Assembly: GCA_017449745.1 (NCBI GenBank)
Contig: JAFTFD010000328.1
Coordinates: forward strand, 1-40,310
Direction: 5' to 3'
From: Lachnospiraceae bacterium
Lineage (GTDB): Bacteria; Bacillota; Clostridia; Lachnospirales; Lachnospiraceae
Length of the DNA stretch: 40,310 nt
The position numbers and the translations under genes are program-made. The notes under the pieces were generated by a model. That model did no database searches. It was not told the origin of the DNA and saw nothing but the letters and a program-made list of their open reading frames with translations. Below are positions 17,335 through 24,926 of this stretch, piece after piece. The number at the start of each line of letters is the position of its first letter. Positions within the stretch are counted from its first letter, which is position 1.

Positions 17335-17775
17335 TTACGCTGCCGGCGTAACCGTGGGCTTTCCGTTGGAAAGGACCTCGAACTCAAGCGGAGCAACATT
17401 GGTGCTCTCTCCGGATCCGAGATTGGTCACATTGATAACCGCATCGTTGAACACGATCTTCGTGCCATCCGGGAATGTCCACTGGAACGGTGCCTCAGCA
17501 TCACGGCCATTCTCCCAGGCAAGGCCTGCGATAAAGTCGTTGCCGGTATCGCCCACATTTCGCTTAGCAGTTACGGTGATCGTAACGCCCTTGGCAGTAA
17601 GCAGTCTCCTGATCCAACCCTCCTGCTCGAAAGGATGCCATTCCTCTACGCCATTGTCGAAAGCTACGCCGAACGTCTCGCAGTCAGCGATGTTAGACAT
17701 GGTATTTCCATCAGCACCTGTCCCGATCTGGAACTGGTTTTTATAACAAGGATATACTCCTGTAGTAGCCGCCAT
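17335..17775 (-). CDS. Major tail tube protein
   Basis: 146 residues. Beta-rich protein; motif NIADCETFGVAFDNGVEEWH (about 28-47) and FIAGLAWENGRDAEAP are common in the small tail tube proteins of Clostridia siphophages. Ends TVTPAA. It would assemble in rings around the tape measure. Position between tail terminator and chaperones supports this. GGAGG before ATG at 17775. Confidence 0.85.
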   Translation of the reverse strand: MAATTGVYPCYKNQFQIGTGADGNTMSNIADCETFGVAFDNGVEEWHPFEQEGWIRRLLTAKGVTITVTAKRNVGDTGNDFIAGLAWENGRDAEAPFQWTFPDGTKIVFNDAVINVTNLGSGESTNVAPLEFEVLSNGKPTVTPAA

Positions 17776-17778
17776 ATT

Positions 17779-18171
17779 CTACCTCCGATAATAAAGATTA
17801 AAATTGATTACGTACTCATAAACCCCGCTTCCGTCCGTACCCACGCCGATAGGTTCGGGTACAGTCATCTGCAGGTACTGGATGTGGTTTTCACCTGCAT
17901 CCACGTTATTGACTTCGATCAGCTTATCCCATAAAGATCTGGCCGCTGTCTCGGTCTCGTTCCTATTCCTGTTCCAGTGAAGAAGGAGTGACACTGCCCG
18001 AATATCATACGAACTGTTCTTCAGTCCTCCCAGAGCCATTACAGGGCGTCCTGCCGCCGTCCCTTCGTATACGCCGATCGAGCGCTCCTTCTTGTTCTCG
18101 AGCCGGCCTATATAATAGTTCTCAGCAGCTTCCAGTGTCTTCAGCCAGTCCCTTATCTCAGCAAGTGTCAT
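17779..18171 (-). CDS. Tail terminator / minor capsid-type protein
   Basis: 130 residues. N-terminal helix MTLAEIRDWLKTLEAAENYY then alternating strands, ending VYEYVINFNLYYRR. Fits the tail terminator family (ring on top of the tail tube) in the standard order closure, completion, terminator, tube. Overlaps the previous stop by four bases. Confidence 0.75.
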   Translation of the reverse strand: MTLAEIRDWLKTLEAAENYYIGRLENKKERSIGVYEGTAAGRPVMALGGLKNSSYDIRAVSLLLHWNRNRNETETAARSLWDKLIEVNNVDAGENHIQYLQMTVPEPIGVGTDGSGVYEYVINFNLYYRR

Positions 18172-18554
18172 AATCCCGCCTCCCTTTTGAAAAGCGCCGC
18201 AAATGTCTCCCCGGCAAAGTTCTGATTGGCACCGCCTTCCGCCCAGTCGTCAAACCAGCCTGCTCCGGCGTTCGGGTTCTCTGTCTTATCAAACCGATAT
18301 TCCGGATGGTAGTACAGCCGGCGGGCATACGGAGTACTGGACACAAGATCTACATGACCGCTGCCGGCTTCACTGGAGTCGACAAATGTCGCATCATTCT
18401 GCAGATGGCCTTCTTTGAAAGGCATGACCTGCGCCTGCACAACTTCCGTATGAACAGCTTCCGCTGTCTGCACCAGGGCTCTCTGTGCGGCTTCGTCCAG
18501 TTCTTTAAGGTATTCTGCATGGATCGTCACCTTCACATTAGCCTTACCGCTCAC
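18168..18554 (-). CDS. Minor capsid protein (tail completion, HK97 gp10-like)
   Basis: 128 residues. Helix with AEYLKELDEAAQRALVQTA then the region GHLQNDATFVDSSEAGSGHV and STPYARRLYYHP, characteristic of Minor_capsid_2/HK97 gp10-like proteins that join head and tail. Overlaps its upstream neighbour by four bases. Good family match by eye. Confidence 0.8.
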   Translation of the reverse strand: MSGKANVKVTIHAEYLKELDEAAQRALVQTAEAVHTEVVQAQVMPFKEGHLQNDATFVDSSEAGSGHVDLVSSTPYARRLYYHPEYRFDKTENPNAGAGWFDDWAEGGANQNFAGETFAALFKREAGL

Positions 18555-18889
18555 TGGAATCTCACCTCCGTATAGTTGACTGTTCCATCCGGATTACGGT
18601 TTTTGATCCCCTCGCAGATCTCCCTGCGTTCTCCGAATATGATCCCATATCCGGATGAAATCACCGGCACCTTGGGGCAGATATCACCATTGAACAGTGC
18701 TTTCCCTGTGATCCTCACATACTTCTGCTGGCCGGTAAGAACTGTTTTGGCACTGTCCTGCCAGTTACATTTAAGGTCTGCAGCAAAGGCCTCAATGGGA
18801 GCTCCGTCCTCATCAAGGCCTTCTTCTTCAATCACTATGCGTATCGGTGTCTTACATACACTGTCAGGCACCAGTTTGGGGTAGATCAT
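18551..18889 (-). CDS. Head-closure/head-tail adaptor protein
   Basis: 112 residues. Begins MIYPKLVPDSVCKTPIRIVI; contains YVRITGKALFNGDI and GYGIIFGERREICEG, a pattern of small phage head closure (minor capsid 'Minor_capsid_1'-like) proteins. ATG at 18889. Position between connector and completion genes supports it. Confidence 0.7.
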   Translation of the reverse strand: MIYPKLVPDSVCKTPIRIVIEEEGLDEDGAPIEAFAADLKCNWQDSAKTVLTGQQKYVRITGKALFNGDICPKVPVISSGYGIIFGERREICEGIKNRNPDGTVNYTEVRFQ

Positions 18890-18893
18890 ACCG

Positions 18894-19271
18894 TCACCTC
18901 AGCAATCTGCAGCACAGTCCGGTCTGCTGCAGAAGGGAATACACATCTCTGCGCATGGCCACGCCGTGCTCAACAAAAACATTCCAGCTGGACCCAAAGG
19001 CCATGCTGACTCCATTGATCGAGTAAGACGACAGGACAGAGCTGATCGCGTCCGCATTCTCAACTTCAAACATAGCCTGTCTGCATACCACTTCCTTTAT
19101 GATCTCCTGCTGAAACGGGGTCAGATTACCGAATCCCCGGGCTACGATCCGGTTATAAGTCAGGCTGTCGATGTGCCTTGACGCCTGGAGCAGATCAGCT
19201 TCTTCTACTTCTATCGCATTTTCCAGCAGATCGTCGTAGTCATCTAACGTAGCGTAAGGCTCATAAGACAT
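18894..19271 (-). CDS. Head-tail connector protein
   Basis: 125 residues from the ATG at 19271 with AAGGAGG upstream; a longer frame would add a basic stretch that belongs to another frame of the previous gene. N-terminus SYEPYATLDDYDDLL, then helices including GNLTPFQQEIIKEVVCRQAM, the usual helical bundle of gp6/gp15-like adaptor proteins fixed on the portal. Confidence 0.75.
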   Translation of the reverse strand: MSYEPYATLDDYDDLLENAIEVEEADLLQASRHIDSLTYNRIVARGFGNLTPFQQEIIKEVVCRQAMFEVENADAISSVLSSYSINGVSMAFGSSWNVFVEHGVAMRRDVYSLLQQTGLCCRLLR

Positions 19272-19272
19272 C

Positions 19273-19554
19273 TTACCCCTCCTTTTTTCTGCCCTTCTTT
19301 TGCGCCGGCGCAACTGCCGTCTCTTCTGCCGGTTTATCTGCAGAAGATTCATCTGCTGCGTTTTCCGTAACTGTTCCGGACTGCTTACCCGGATCTGTTT
19401 CCGGCTCTGCCTCGGGCTCTTCGATCACCTCATAACCATGATCATGGAACCATTTGATGAGGTATTCATTGTCAGTGTGTCCCTCTCCGCCGGTGAAGGG
19501 TACGCCGGCACTGACACCGGCGTACTGCTTATTCGGCGCTATGATGCGAGCCAT
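19273..19554 (-). CDS. Acid-rich small protein behind the capsid gene
   Basis: 93 residues. First half a small fold (MARIIAPNKQYAGVSAGVPF, then GYEVIEE), second half low-complexity Glu/Ala/Pro-rich ending in Lys/Arg (KKGRKKEG). Proteins of this shape often follow the capsid gene in Firmicutes phages and may be head decoration or connector parts. Start shares a base with the capsid stop (TGATG). Contains palindrome copy 2, coding for APAQ. Confidence 0.7.
   Translation of the reverse strand: MARIIAPNKQYAGVSAGVPFTGGEGHTDNEYLIKWFHDHGYEVIEEPEAEPETDPGKQSGTVTENAADESSADKPAEETAVAPAQKKGRKKEG
19300..19313. repeat. 14-bp palindrome, copy 2 (in coding sequence)
   Basis: Identical to the copies at 5330-5343 and 31583-31596. 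Here it codes for Ala-Pro-Ala-Gln in the acid-rich protein. Confidence 0.8.
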
Positions 19555-20513
19555 CAGGACACCTTGATCTTTCTGAAGACGCCTGCTGCCTTGGTCGCTT
19601 TCAGGACGATCGCGGCATTCATCTCGACTTCGCCCTTCTTCACTGCTCCTGCCGTAGTGAAATCAGGCAGCCATGTCTGCACAGGCGCGACTCCCGCAAA
19701 AGATACCGCATGGAGGCCGTCAAGGCCGAGGCGGGCCACATACAGGGATGTTGTGCCGGCGGTGCCGTCTGTCGCGATAACATCATCATTGGTGCCGGCC
19801 TTCGTCTTCATGTCGACAAAAGGGATATTGCCGTAAGACTCGACCTGCTCGCCCCAGTTGCCTTTTGTGACCTGATACATGGATGCTCTGCGGGCGCATG
19901 CGCGCAGCCTTGCGATCAGCTTGGTGTTGCCCATGATGCAGGACGGAGTGCCGTCAAGCCCCATCAGGAACTCATCCAGCATGTCGAGGAACATCTTGTA
20001 GTTCGTATCGATCGCTGCGGATGTGGACAGGTCAATCGCGGATCCGGATGCATTGAACTCTGTGGAACTTCCGGTCAGGGCTTTTTCAAGACCGTCGAAA
20101 GCATTGGCATCCGTCGCGGAATCGCCGTTGATAAATGTGTCGTTGAAGAGCGCCTGTGCGGCCTTGATCTTCTGCGCCTGCTGCAGTTCAACCTCGGAGA
20201 CAATACCGCCGAAGTTGGCCAGCACACGATCGATCTCGTACGCACCACCGAACACCTTGATATCGACAGAATGGCGCTGCTTGGTGACTTCCTGAGGCGT
20301 GTACTCAGTGTTGATCGCTCTGAAGGCTGCCGTAGGCTGTGTGAGCAGTCTGGTGTATGCGTATGTCGGCGTCGCGCCGCCTCCCGTAGGAGAGACACAG
20401 TCGTCGAATGTGATGTGCTCGAGGATCCAGTTGTTCTTCTGGAACTCATCGATCACGCCCATCTGCAGGTCATCCTGCACGTTCTTTTTTGCTTCTGCTA
20501 ATGTTACGGGCAT
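19554..20513 (-). CDS. Major capsid protein (HK97 fold expected)
   Basis: 319 residues. Start MPVTLAEAKKNVQDDLQMGV, then a Gly/Thr-rich arm (SPTGGGATPTYAYTRL), a helix-rich part with VKQ-like segment EVELQQAQKIKAAQALFND and the C-terminal strands (DGLHAVSFAGVAPVQTWL, GAVKKGEVEMNAAIVLKA). Follows a scaffold gene and precedes connector genes. Length and pattern fit the major capsid of Clostridia siphophages. AAAGGAG before ATG at 20513. Confidence 0.9.
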   Translation of the reverse strand: MPVTLAEAKKNVQDDLQMGVIDEFQKNNWILEHITFDDCVSPTGGGATPTYAYTRLLTQPTAAFRAINTEYTPQEVTKQRHSVDIKVFGGAYEIDRVLANFGGIVSEVELQQAQKIKAAQALFNDTFINGDSATDANAFDGLEKALTGSSTEFNASGSAIDLSTSAAIDTNYKMFLDMLDEFLMGLDGTPSCIMGNTKLIARLRACARRASMYQVTKGNWGEQVESYGNIPFVDMKTKAGTNDDVIATDGTAGTTSLYVARLGLDGLHAVSFAGVAPVQTWLPDFTTAGAVKKGEVEMNAAIVLKATKAAGVFRKIKVS

Positions 20514-20525
20514 TATTTACTCCTT

Positions 20526-21146
20526 TCATGTGGCACTTCCGCCACCACTCTGTGCATTGAGTTTTGCCGCAATGGCCTCCCTCATGGAGAGCTGCTTATC
20601 TCCATCACCGCCTACACCGCCACCAGCGTTTCCACCCTGTGTGGAGCCGACAGAGAACCCGGCGCCCTGCTTTCCTCCCTTGTCCTGCTCCTTTGCCTTG
20701 AACAGGAAGGGTTTGCTCTCTCTGATGGTCTTGAGCTGTTCTTCAAGCCCTGTCAGCTTTCCGTCATCGCCGAGTATAAGCTTGGACTGATCAACCAGCC
20801 CGGCCACAAGATCTGCGTCCTGTGCATCTGTGATACCGAGCCGGATCGCGTTTGCCATCTTCATGGCTTTGATCTGGGATGCGTACTCGGTGTCCTTCTG
20901 CTTGGCTGCCTCCTGCAGGGCAGAAATCTGCTTAGTAAGGGCTTCATTATCCCCTGCGGTCTTCTTCAGCTCTTCGAGATCATCCTCCGCCTTCTTTTTC
21001 GCGGTCTGAAGGTTCTTTTTCTCCTCGTTGACCTCATCGAAACGAGTCTTAGGCACAAAGCCCTTCAGTTCCTCTGCCGAGGCATCAGCAGCTTTCTTTG
21101 CCAGTTCCTCAGAGATTCCCAATGCGACAAATTCTTCTTTTTTCAT
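20526..21146 (-). CDS. Scaffold protein (Gp20-like)
   Basis: 206 residues. Highly charged, coiled-coil-rich: KKNLQTAKKKAEDDLEELKK at about 43-62, and a Gly-rich tail (GNAGGGVGGDGDKQLSMREA). Typical for the phage minor structural protein GP20 family, which acts as assembly scaffold inside the prohead. AAAGGAG before ATG at 21146. Confidence 0.88.
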   Translation of the reverse strand: MKKEEFVALGISEELAKKAADASAEELKGFVPKTRFDEVNEEKKNLQTAKKKAEDDLEELKKTAGDNEALTKQISALQEAAKQKDTEYASQIKAMKMANAIRLGITDAQDADLVAGLVDQSKLILGDDGKLTGLEEQLKTIRESKPFLFKAKEQDKGGKQGAGFSVGSTQGGNAGGGVGGDGDKQLSMREAIAAKLNAQSGGGSAT

Positions 21147-21236
21147 TTTTTTGCTCCTTTCAGATCATTGTTTTTTCGAGGTTCAGTCCTCGGCTTCTGT
21201 CTCTCCATTTTGCGTCCGGAGATACCAGAGGGACGA

Positions 21237-21306
21237 GGCCGCCTCCGGGATTCGAACCCGGATATGCAGGCAGGAGGAACCTGACCGATCCAATGGCTTA
21301 AGCGGC
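21237..21306 (-). tRNA. tRNA-like gene with unusual anticodon arm (Arg-CCT-like or undetermined)
   Basis: Minus-strand cloverleaf of 70 nt. Acceptor GCCGCTT pairs with AGGCGGC over 7 bp; T arm is canonical (CCGGG, TTCGAAT, CCCGG). D arm is weak (GCC/GGT, loop with GG). The anticodon stem can be CAGGT/GCCTG with loop TCCTCCT (anticodon CTC but C at position 33), or CAGG/CCTG with a 9-nt loop holding TTCCT as in tRNA-Arg(CCT). CCA is not encoded (discriminator C followed by TCG). Either a non-canonical working tRNA, a decayed copy, or a tRNA-shaped element in the capsid transcript. Confidence 0.65.
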
Positions 21307-21311
21307 ATATT

Positions 21312-21346
21312 AAAAGCGCCCACCCGGTAGCAGTTCGGGCAGGCGC
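21312..21346 (-). terminator. Intrinsic terminator upstream of the tRNA-like gene
   Basis: Arms 21316-21326 and 21336-21346 pair over 11 bp (with two G-U pairs) on the minus strand and are followed by TTTT. It lies six bases before the tRNA-like gene, so it would stop the packaging-gene transcript, leaving tRNA and capsid genes to read-through or another promoter. Confidence 0.8.
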
Positions 21347-21380
21347 CGGCGTCGCCAGGATAAAAAGTTCAGGCAACTGT

Positions 21381-21614
21381 TTAGCAAACGATATCAGATT
21401 GTGTCTGGATACAGACCGGTGGCATGGACCGTCCGAAGATGTAAAGATATATCTTCTTCTCTTTCCGGATCTGTTCGACCTCCTCGTCGCTCAGCTCCCA
21501 TACGGTCTCTATCTCCTCTTTACCGTCTGGGCTCACACATCGGGTCGCGGGAAGGTCGTAACAGCCTTCTGCTGTGAATACCACGTTGGCATATTCTGCT
21601 TTTACTGCTTTCAT
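21381..21614 (-). CDS. Small hypothetical protein of the head operon
   Basis: 77 residues from the ATG at 21614 (AAAGGA upstream); the longer frame is rejected because it runs through a terminator and the opposite gene's promoter. MKAVKAEYANVVFTAEGCYD, then an acid-rich WELSDEEVEQIRKEK and IYLYIFGRSMPP. Not recognised; single compact domain. Confidence 0.6.
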   Translation of the reverse strand: MKAVKAEYANVVFTAEGCYDLPATRCVSPDGKEEIETVWELSDEEVEQIRKEKKIYLYIFGRSMPPVCIQTQSDIVC

Positions 21615-21630
21615 TTGGTCCTTTCTTGCA

Positions 21631-21654
21631 TAAGAAAACCACCCTTTCGGGTGG
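21631..21654 (-). terminator. Hairpin terminator on minus strand, overlapping moron promoter
   Basis: On the minus strand: CCACCC, loop GAAA, GGGTGG, then TTTTCTTAT. It lies between the moron and the 77-residue gene. The hairpin also occupies the -35 area of the plus-strand moron promoter. Confidence 0.65.
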
Positions 21655-21656
21655 CA

Positions 21657-21684
21657 TGCTATAATATCCATAATGGAGGATGTT
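21657..21684 (+). promoter_or_regulatory. Extended -10 promoter and ribosome site of the moron
   Basis: TATAAT at 21660-21665 with TG one base before it (TGcTATAAT), the extended -10 form that does not need a good -35; none is seen. GGAGG at 21675-21679 precedes the ATG at 21685 by five bases. Confidence 0.65.
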
Positions 21685-22014
21685 ATGAGAGACAAAATAT
21701 ATGAAATACTAAAGTGGGTTGTTGATAACGGAAATTCCGTGCACAAAAATGACATTGCAAAGCGCAATTCCCCTGTTTATGTAGAATATCTCTTTTCAGA
21801 AAAACTAATATATTCTGAGCTCGATGAAGACGGCGCCCCAACGGACATAATTCACGTGGGAGACAAGGGCTATAAGTACATCGTGGAACATGATGCGGAG
21901 TCGCGCCGCTTCTGGCGTAATTTCTTCGGCCAGTTTGTCACCGGCCTGATAACCGGAGGCATAGGAGCTCTTATCCTTGAGCACATCATTTTATGGCTGT
22001 CAGCACATGTGTAG
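21685..22014 (+). CDS. Moron: small membrane-anchored protein with winged-helix-like N-terminus
   Basis: 109 residues from the ATG at 21685 (GGAGG upstream). It is the only plus-strand gene inside the minus-strand head operon. N-terminal 70 residues look like a small wH/HTH-type domain (RDKIYEILKWVVDNGN, KRNSPVYVEYLFSEKLIYSE); the C-terminus has a membrane segment (FVTGLITGGIGALILEHIIL). Own promoter, own terminator, lower GC than neighbours: the hallmarks of a phage moron expressed from the prophage. Possible functions are superinfection exclusion or defence; function unknown. Its 3' end overlaps a minus-strand peptide gene by 29 bases. Confidence 0.8.
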   Translation: MRDKIYEILKWVVDNGNSVHKNDIAKRNSPVYVEYLFSEKLIYSELDEDGAPTDIIHVGDKGYKYIVEHDAESRRFWRNFFGQFVTGLITGGIGALILEHIILWLSAHV

Positions 22015-22084
22015 CGATCAGTGCTCCTACCATTATCCCCAGTGGCATCGCCAGGCGCTGAAGAATATCTTCAATAAAATCCAT
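21986..22084 (-). CDS. 32-residue hydrophobic peptide
   Basis: MDFIEDILQRLAMPLGIMVG then a further hydrophobic stretch ending HVLTAIK. One membrane helix. A very strong ribosome site (AAGGAGG, seven bases before ATG at 22084). Tail-to-tail overlap with the moron. The form recalls small toxic membrane peptides (type I toxins) or a mini-holin, but also a chance ORF; the strong ribosome site favours a gene. Confidence 0.6.
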   Translation of the reverse strand: MDFIEDILQRLAMPLGIMVGALIATHVLTAIK

Positions 22085-22107
22085 TTCAGACCTCCTTATA
22101 GGTATAA

Positions 22108-22143
22108 TTAAACCACCCGATCCGTTTGGGATGGGTGGTTTAA
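22108..22143. terminator. Bidirectional hairpin terminator
   Basis: Long stem: arms 22108-22118 and 22133-22143 (TTAAACCACCC and its complement) plus an inner ATCC/GGAT, with a GTTT-type loop. Ends the plus-strand moron transcript and, on the minus strand, overlaps the stop of the 48-residue gene. Confidence 0.7.
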
Positions 22144-22286
22144 ATATCTGGCCATTCTGTATAATCTTTTGCTTTTTCAATACCTTCTTCGATAAGCCTG
22201 TCCAATTCCTCCTCTGATAATTCAGGGTGAGTGGGGACAATGTCCGGATAGTCCGGCACAGGTACAATTCTTACATCTCTTGCCAT
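22140..22286 (-). CDS. Small acidic hypothetical protein
   Basis: 48 residues, MARDVRIVPVPDYPDIVPTH then ELSEEELDRLIEEG. ATG at 22286 overlaps the end of the MuF gene; GGAGG eleven bases upstream. Acidic helix in the second half. Not recognised; codon pattern supports a real gene. Confidence 0.65.
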   Translation of the reverse strand: MARDVRIVPVPDYPDIVPTHPELSEEELDRLIEEGIEKAKDYTEWPDI

Positions 22287-24709
22287 GTTATTCCGAACCT
22301 CCTTTCCAATTCCTGCATGGCTTTTTCGAAGCCTTTTCTCTTTTCAATATCATCGTACAACATTCTCGTATATTTATCAATAATTCTATCAAGAGTTAAT
22401 GCGTCAATTGGAGTGCTTGGCGGTGTGTACTTAAACACTTTGAGGTCATGCGTGATTACAATTCCAAACTCATACCCACGTGCTCCGGCAACCACAAAAT
22501 CCGAGCCTGTCGGATATATATTTGTAGGATGATTGTGCATCCCTATTATCCGTCCTTTTTTTGCTCTCACTGCTGCTCTCTCTTCTGCTGTGAGTGCTAC
22601 TTCAAGTGCGTTCTTTTTACCAAGTTTATGTATCACGGAACTCCCAGTATCAAGGTCGATAATATCAAGCATCTCTGTATATGTTCCGCTATTCTTCGTA
22701 AGATTTCCTTGTGCCAGTGTCCTGATCCTGTCATTTATTCTAGAATCATCTGTCAGCTTCTTGAATTTCTTACTGAAAGCAGCTGACTGTATTTCTCTTG
22801 GCTCAACATAAGGATCTCCAATCGTAACACTACTTCTAAGCATGTCTTGAAGTGTTTCTTTTTCCGATGCTCGCTGGACGGCACGCGCAAGCCGACCAGA
22901 TTCAGCTTCAATTGAAACAGTTTTATCACTCAAGAATCTCACATACTCTGGATCTAGCAGATCTGTTTCTCCCTTCATGTATGCCGCAAAACTCTCAGCC
23001 AAGTATTCAGAATTACTTGCGGTAGCATATCCGGAAAGATGTGGCGCATATTTTTGCATCCGAGAAGTAATAGAATTAATTGTCTTGGGATCGAGCATCG
23101 TCCACTGCACGTGGTGCCCAAGTTCATGTGTAAAAAGGCCTTCTACCGTGTCACCGCTGACAAGATCACGCCCTGCTTTGGCATAACGCTCCGCAAGTTC
23201 TCGCTGACGTCCAGATAGCTTGTCCAGATTGTTCATCACAAGATCCCAAGCGTCTTTTGATCGTTGCATATATGCGTCGAGCGTTTTTGGATTCTTTAGG
23301 ACATCTTTATTGATGAAGATTCCATGTTCAATCGGGCTGTACGAGAACAATGCATCCGCACCGTCCTTGAATGCCTTCTTTCCCTGTCTGGATCCCGGAG
23401 CCACTGCTTTTATACCGGACAGCTTCTCCATTTCGGGAAATCTACTGTAGGCTTCAGTCAGAGAACGGTTGATTGCATTGGCGTGCTCCAATGAGATGCC
23501 CTTGAAATCCACTTGCCCCTTGAATGTCCGATCCATGAAGTTCTGCTTGCAGAACTGCTTTGCATATTCCTGTGCCTCTTCGATTGTCTTCGCCGGTTTG
23601 AATGGAGCTGCCTGTTCCTTCCACTGGTTTGCACGATGGCGGGCAGTCTGCCGGTTCTCCGGGTCAAGGTTGTGCTTTGCAAGCCGATCCTGTCTGTCTG
23701 CCTGCCGTTCTACATAGTTCTCTCTGGCTTCTTTCTTTTCTGCCTCGGCCGCTTCCTTCAGCTCCTTCTTGGTCGCGTCCGGATCCGGCGTTGAGCTGAT
23801 GCCCGGGAAATATGTGGTGAATCCGTCCTTGCATCTTGGATGAAGGAAGCCCGCTGCCATCGCTTCACTCAGGAGCTTGTGTTTCCCATCAGGTTTCCCA
23901 CCAGAATACACATCGTCGATCAGAACCTTGCCGAGCCATGGAATGCACTGCGGGCAGGCGGTACCGTAATCGCCGTCCCTCATGGATCCCCGCTTGTTCA
24001 CAAGGACAAGGCTCATTCCCCATTCCTTGCGCTTATTGCCCTCTCCCATGAGGTAGGCCCTGCGCTCTGCCGTGCGGATGTACATGTCCGCATAGTCTTT
24101 TATGGTGTGCCTTGTGCCGTTCTTGTATTCGATCGAGTCTATTCCACGTGACAGAAAATCTTTTGTGGCCATGTCAATGGCTTTCTCAATAGTCCCGGCG
24201 CCGGTATTGGCGTACACCTGCGCATCGAATATGATCTTGCGGTACTGGTCATTGGCGCGCCTCAGAACAGCCTGTTCGGCCTTTTCCATATCGTTCTGCG
24301 TGGCCGTCATCAATGCTTCCAGCTTATTGTCATTTACCCGGAAGAAGGCGTCTCCCTGTGCCTCGATTGATGCTTTATGCTGGTTCGCATATCTGCGCTG
24401 TATCTTCTTATTCGCGGCCAGGTCCTGCAGGATCCGGATCTCCTCATCCTTCTGGCCTCTGTCCACTGCATCCTGGATTGCCTCCTGCATTTTCTGATTA
24501 ATGTCAGCGAATTGCGGCCCGAATTTCTCTTTATTCCGCTTCCTGTACTCCTCAAGGTACTTCAGCTGTTCGACCTGCCACTGGCTCCAGTCAAACCCCT
24601 CGTCGGACTCTTCTTTGAGGTGGTTTGCCAGGTTGCGCATCATGGAGGAAATCAGTTCTTCCTCGATCCTGGCAAAAGCCTGTTTCACATCATAATCTTC
24701 AAATGCCAT
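22271..24709 (-). CDS. MuF-type minor head protein fused to zincin and JAMM-like domains
   Basis: 812 residues. Residues 1-305 are a minor capsid protein 2/MuF-type region with CPQC at 252-255 and HPRC at 290-293, ending in TTYFPG. A charged linker follows (about 310-375). A zinc metallopeptidase-like domain is at about 380-600: HELGHH at 528-533 and probable third ligand Glu572 in AESFAAY. The C-terminal domain (about 640-790) holds HNHPTNIYPTGSD at 725-737, close to the JAMM/MPN pattern. Minor head proteins of this kind sit in the virion near the portal; fused C-terminal enzymes can be delivered with DNA. ATG at 24709. Head role strong, enzyme activities inferred. Confidence 0.88.
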   Translation of the reverse strand: MAFEDYDVKQAFARIEEELISSMMRNLANHLKEESDEGFDWSQWQVEQLKYLEEYRKRNKEKFGPQFADINQKMQEAIQDAVDRGQKDEEIRILQDLAANKKIQRRYANQHKASIEAQGDAFFRVNDNKLEALMTATQNDMEKAEQAVLRRANDQYRKIIFDAQVYANTGAGTIEKAIDMATKDFLSRGIDSIEYKNGTRHTIKDYADMYIRTAERRAYLMGEGNKRKEWGMSLVLVNKRGSMRDGDYGTACPQCIPWLGKVLIDDVYSGGKPDGKHKLLSEAMAAGFLHPRCKDGFTTYFPGISSTPDPDATKKELKEAAEAEKKEARENYVERQADRQDRLAKHNLDPENRQTARHRANQWKEQAAPFKPAKTIEEAQEYAKQFCKQNFMDRTFKGQVDFKGISLEHANAINRSLTEAYSRFPEMEKLSGIKAVAPGSRQGKKAFKDGADALFSYSPIEHGIFINKDVLKNPKTLDAYMQRSKDAWDLVMNNLDKLSGRQRELAERYAKAGRDLVSGDTVEGLFTHELGHHVQWTMLDPKTINSITSRMQKYAPHLSGYATASNSEYLAESFAAYMKGETDLLDPEYVRFLSDKTVSIEAESGRLARAVQRASEKETLQDMLRSSVTIGDPYVEPREIQSAAFSKKFKKLTDDSRINDRIRTLAQGNLTKNSGTYTEMLDIIDLDTGSSVIHKLGKKNALEVALTAEERAAVRAKKGRIIGMHNHPTNIYPTGSDFVVAGARGYEFGIVITHDLKVFKYTPPSTPIDALTLDRIIDKYTRMLYDDIEKRKGFEKAMQELERRFGITWQEM

Positions 24710-24926
24710 TGCAGTAGACCTTTATTCCCTGGCTTCGCAGCTTATTCCTGTAGTGTTTAATCTCTGACTTGCTGGATGCAGGCAGGTTCATCAGCTCATA
24801 ATAATCGGCGCCTTTTCTGATGGCATAAACACCAAACGGTACTTTCTCACTTGCCAGCTTCAGGAGCTCCTTTACCTGCGCCTGGCTCATCTTCCAGGCT
24901 CTTTTCCTGATCACTACTGTTGCCAT
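24699..24926 (-). CDS. Small protein between portal and minor head genes
   Basis: 75 residues from the ATG at 24926 (GAGGAGG upstream). MATVVIRKRAWKMSQAQVKE, then ASEKVPFGVYAIRKGADYYE and ELMNLPASSKSEIKHYRNKL. A basic small domain. Overlaps the portal 3' end by 80 bases in another frame. Not recognised. Confidence 0.7.
   Translation of the reverse strand: MATVVIRKRAWKMSQAQVKELLKLASEKVPFGVYAIRKGADYYELMNLPASSKSEIKHYRNKLRSQGIKVYCNGI

Noticed and set aside
21381-21767. Longer 128-residue form of the 77-residue gene
   Set aside because: The extra N-terminus spans a terminator and the moron's promoter; AAAGGA precedes the internal ATG.
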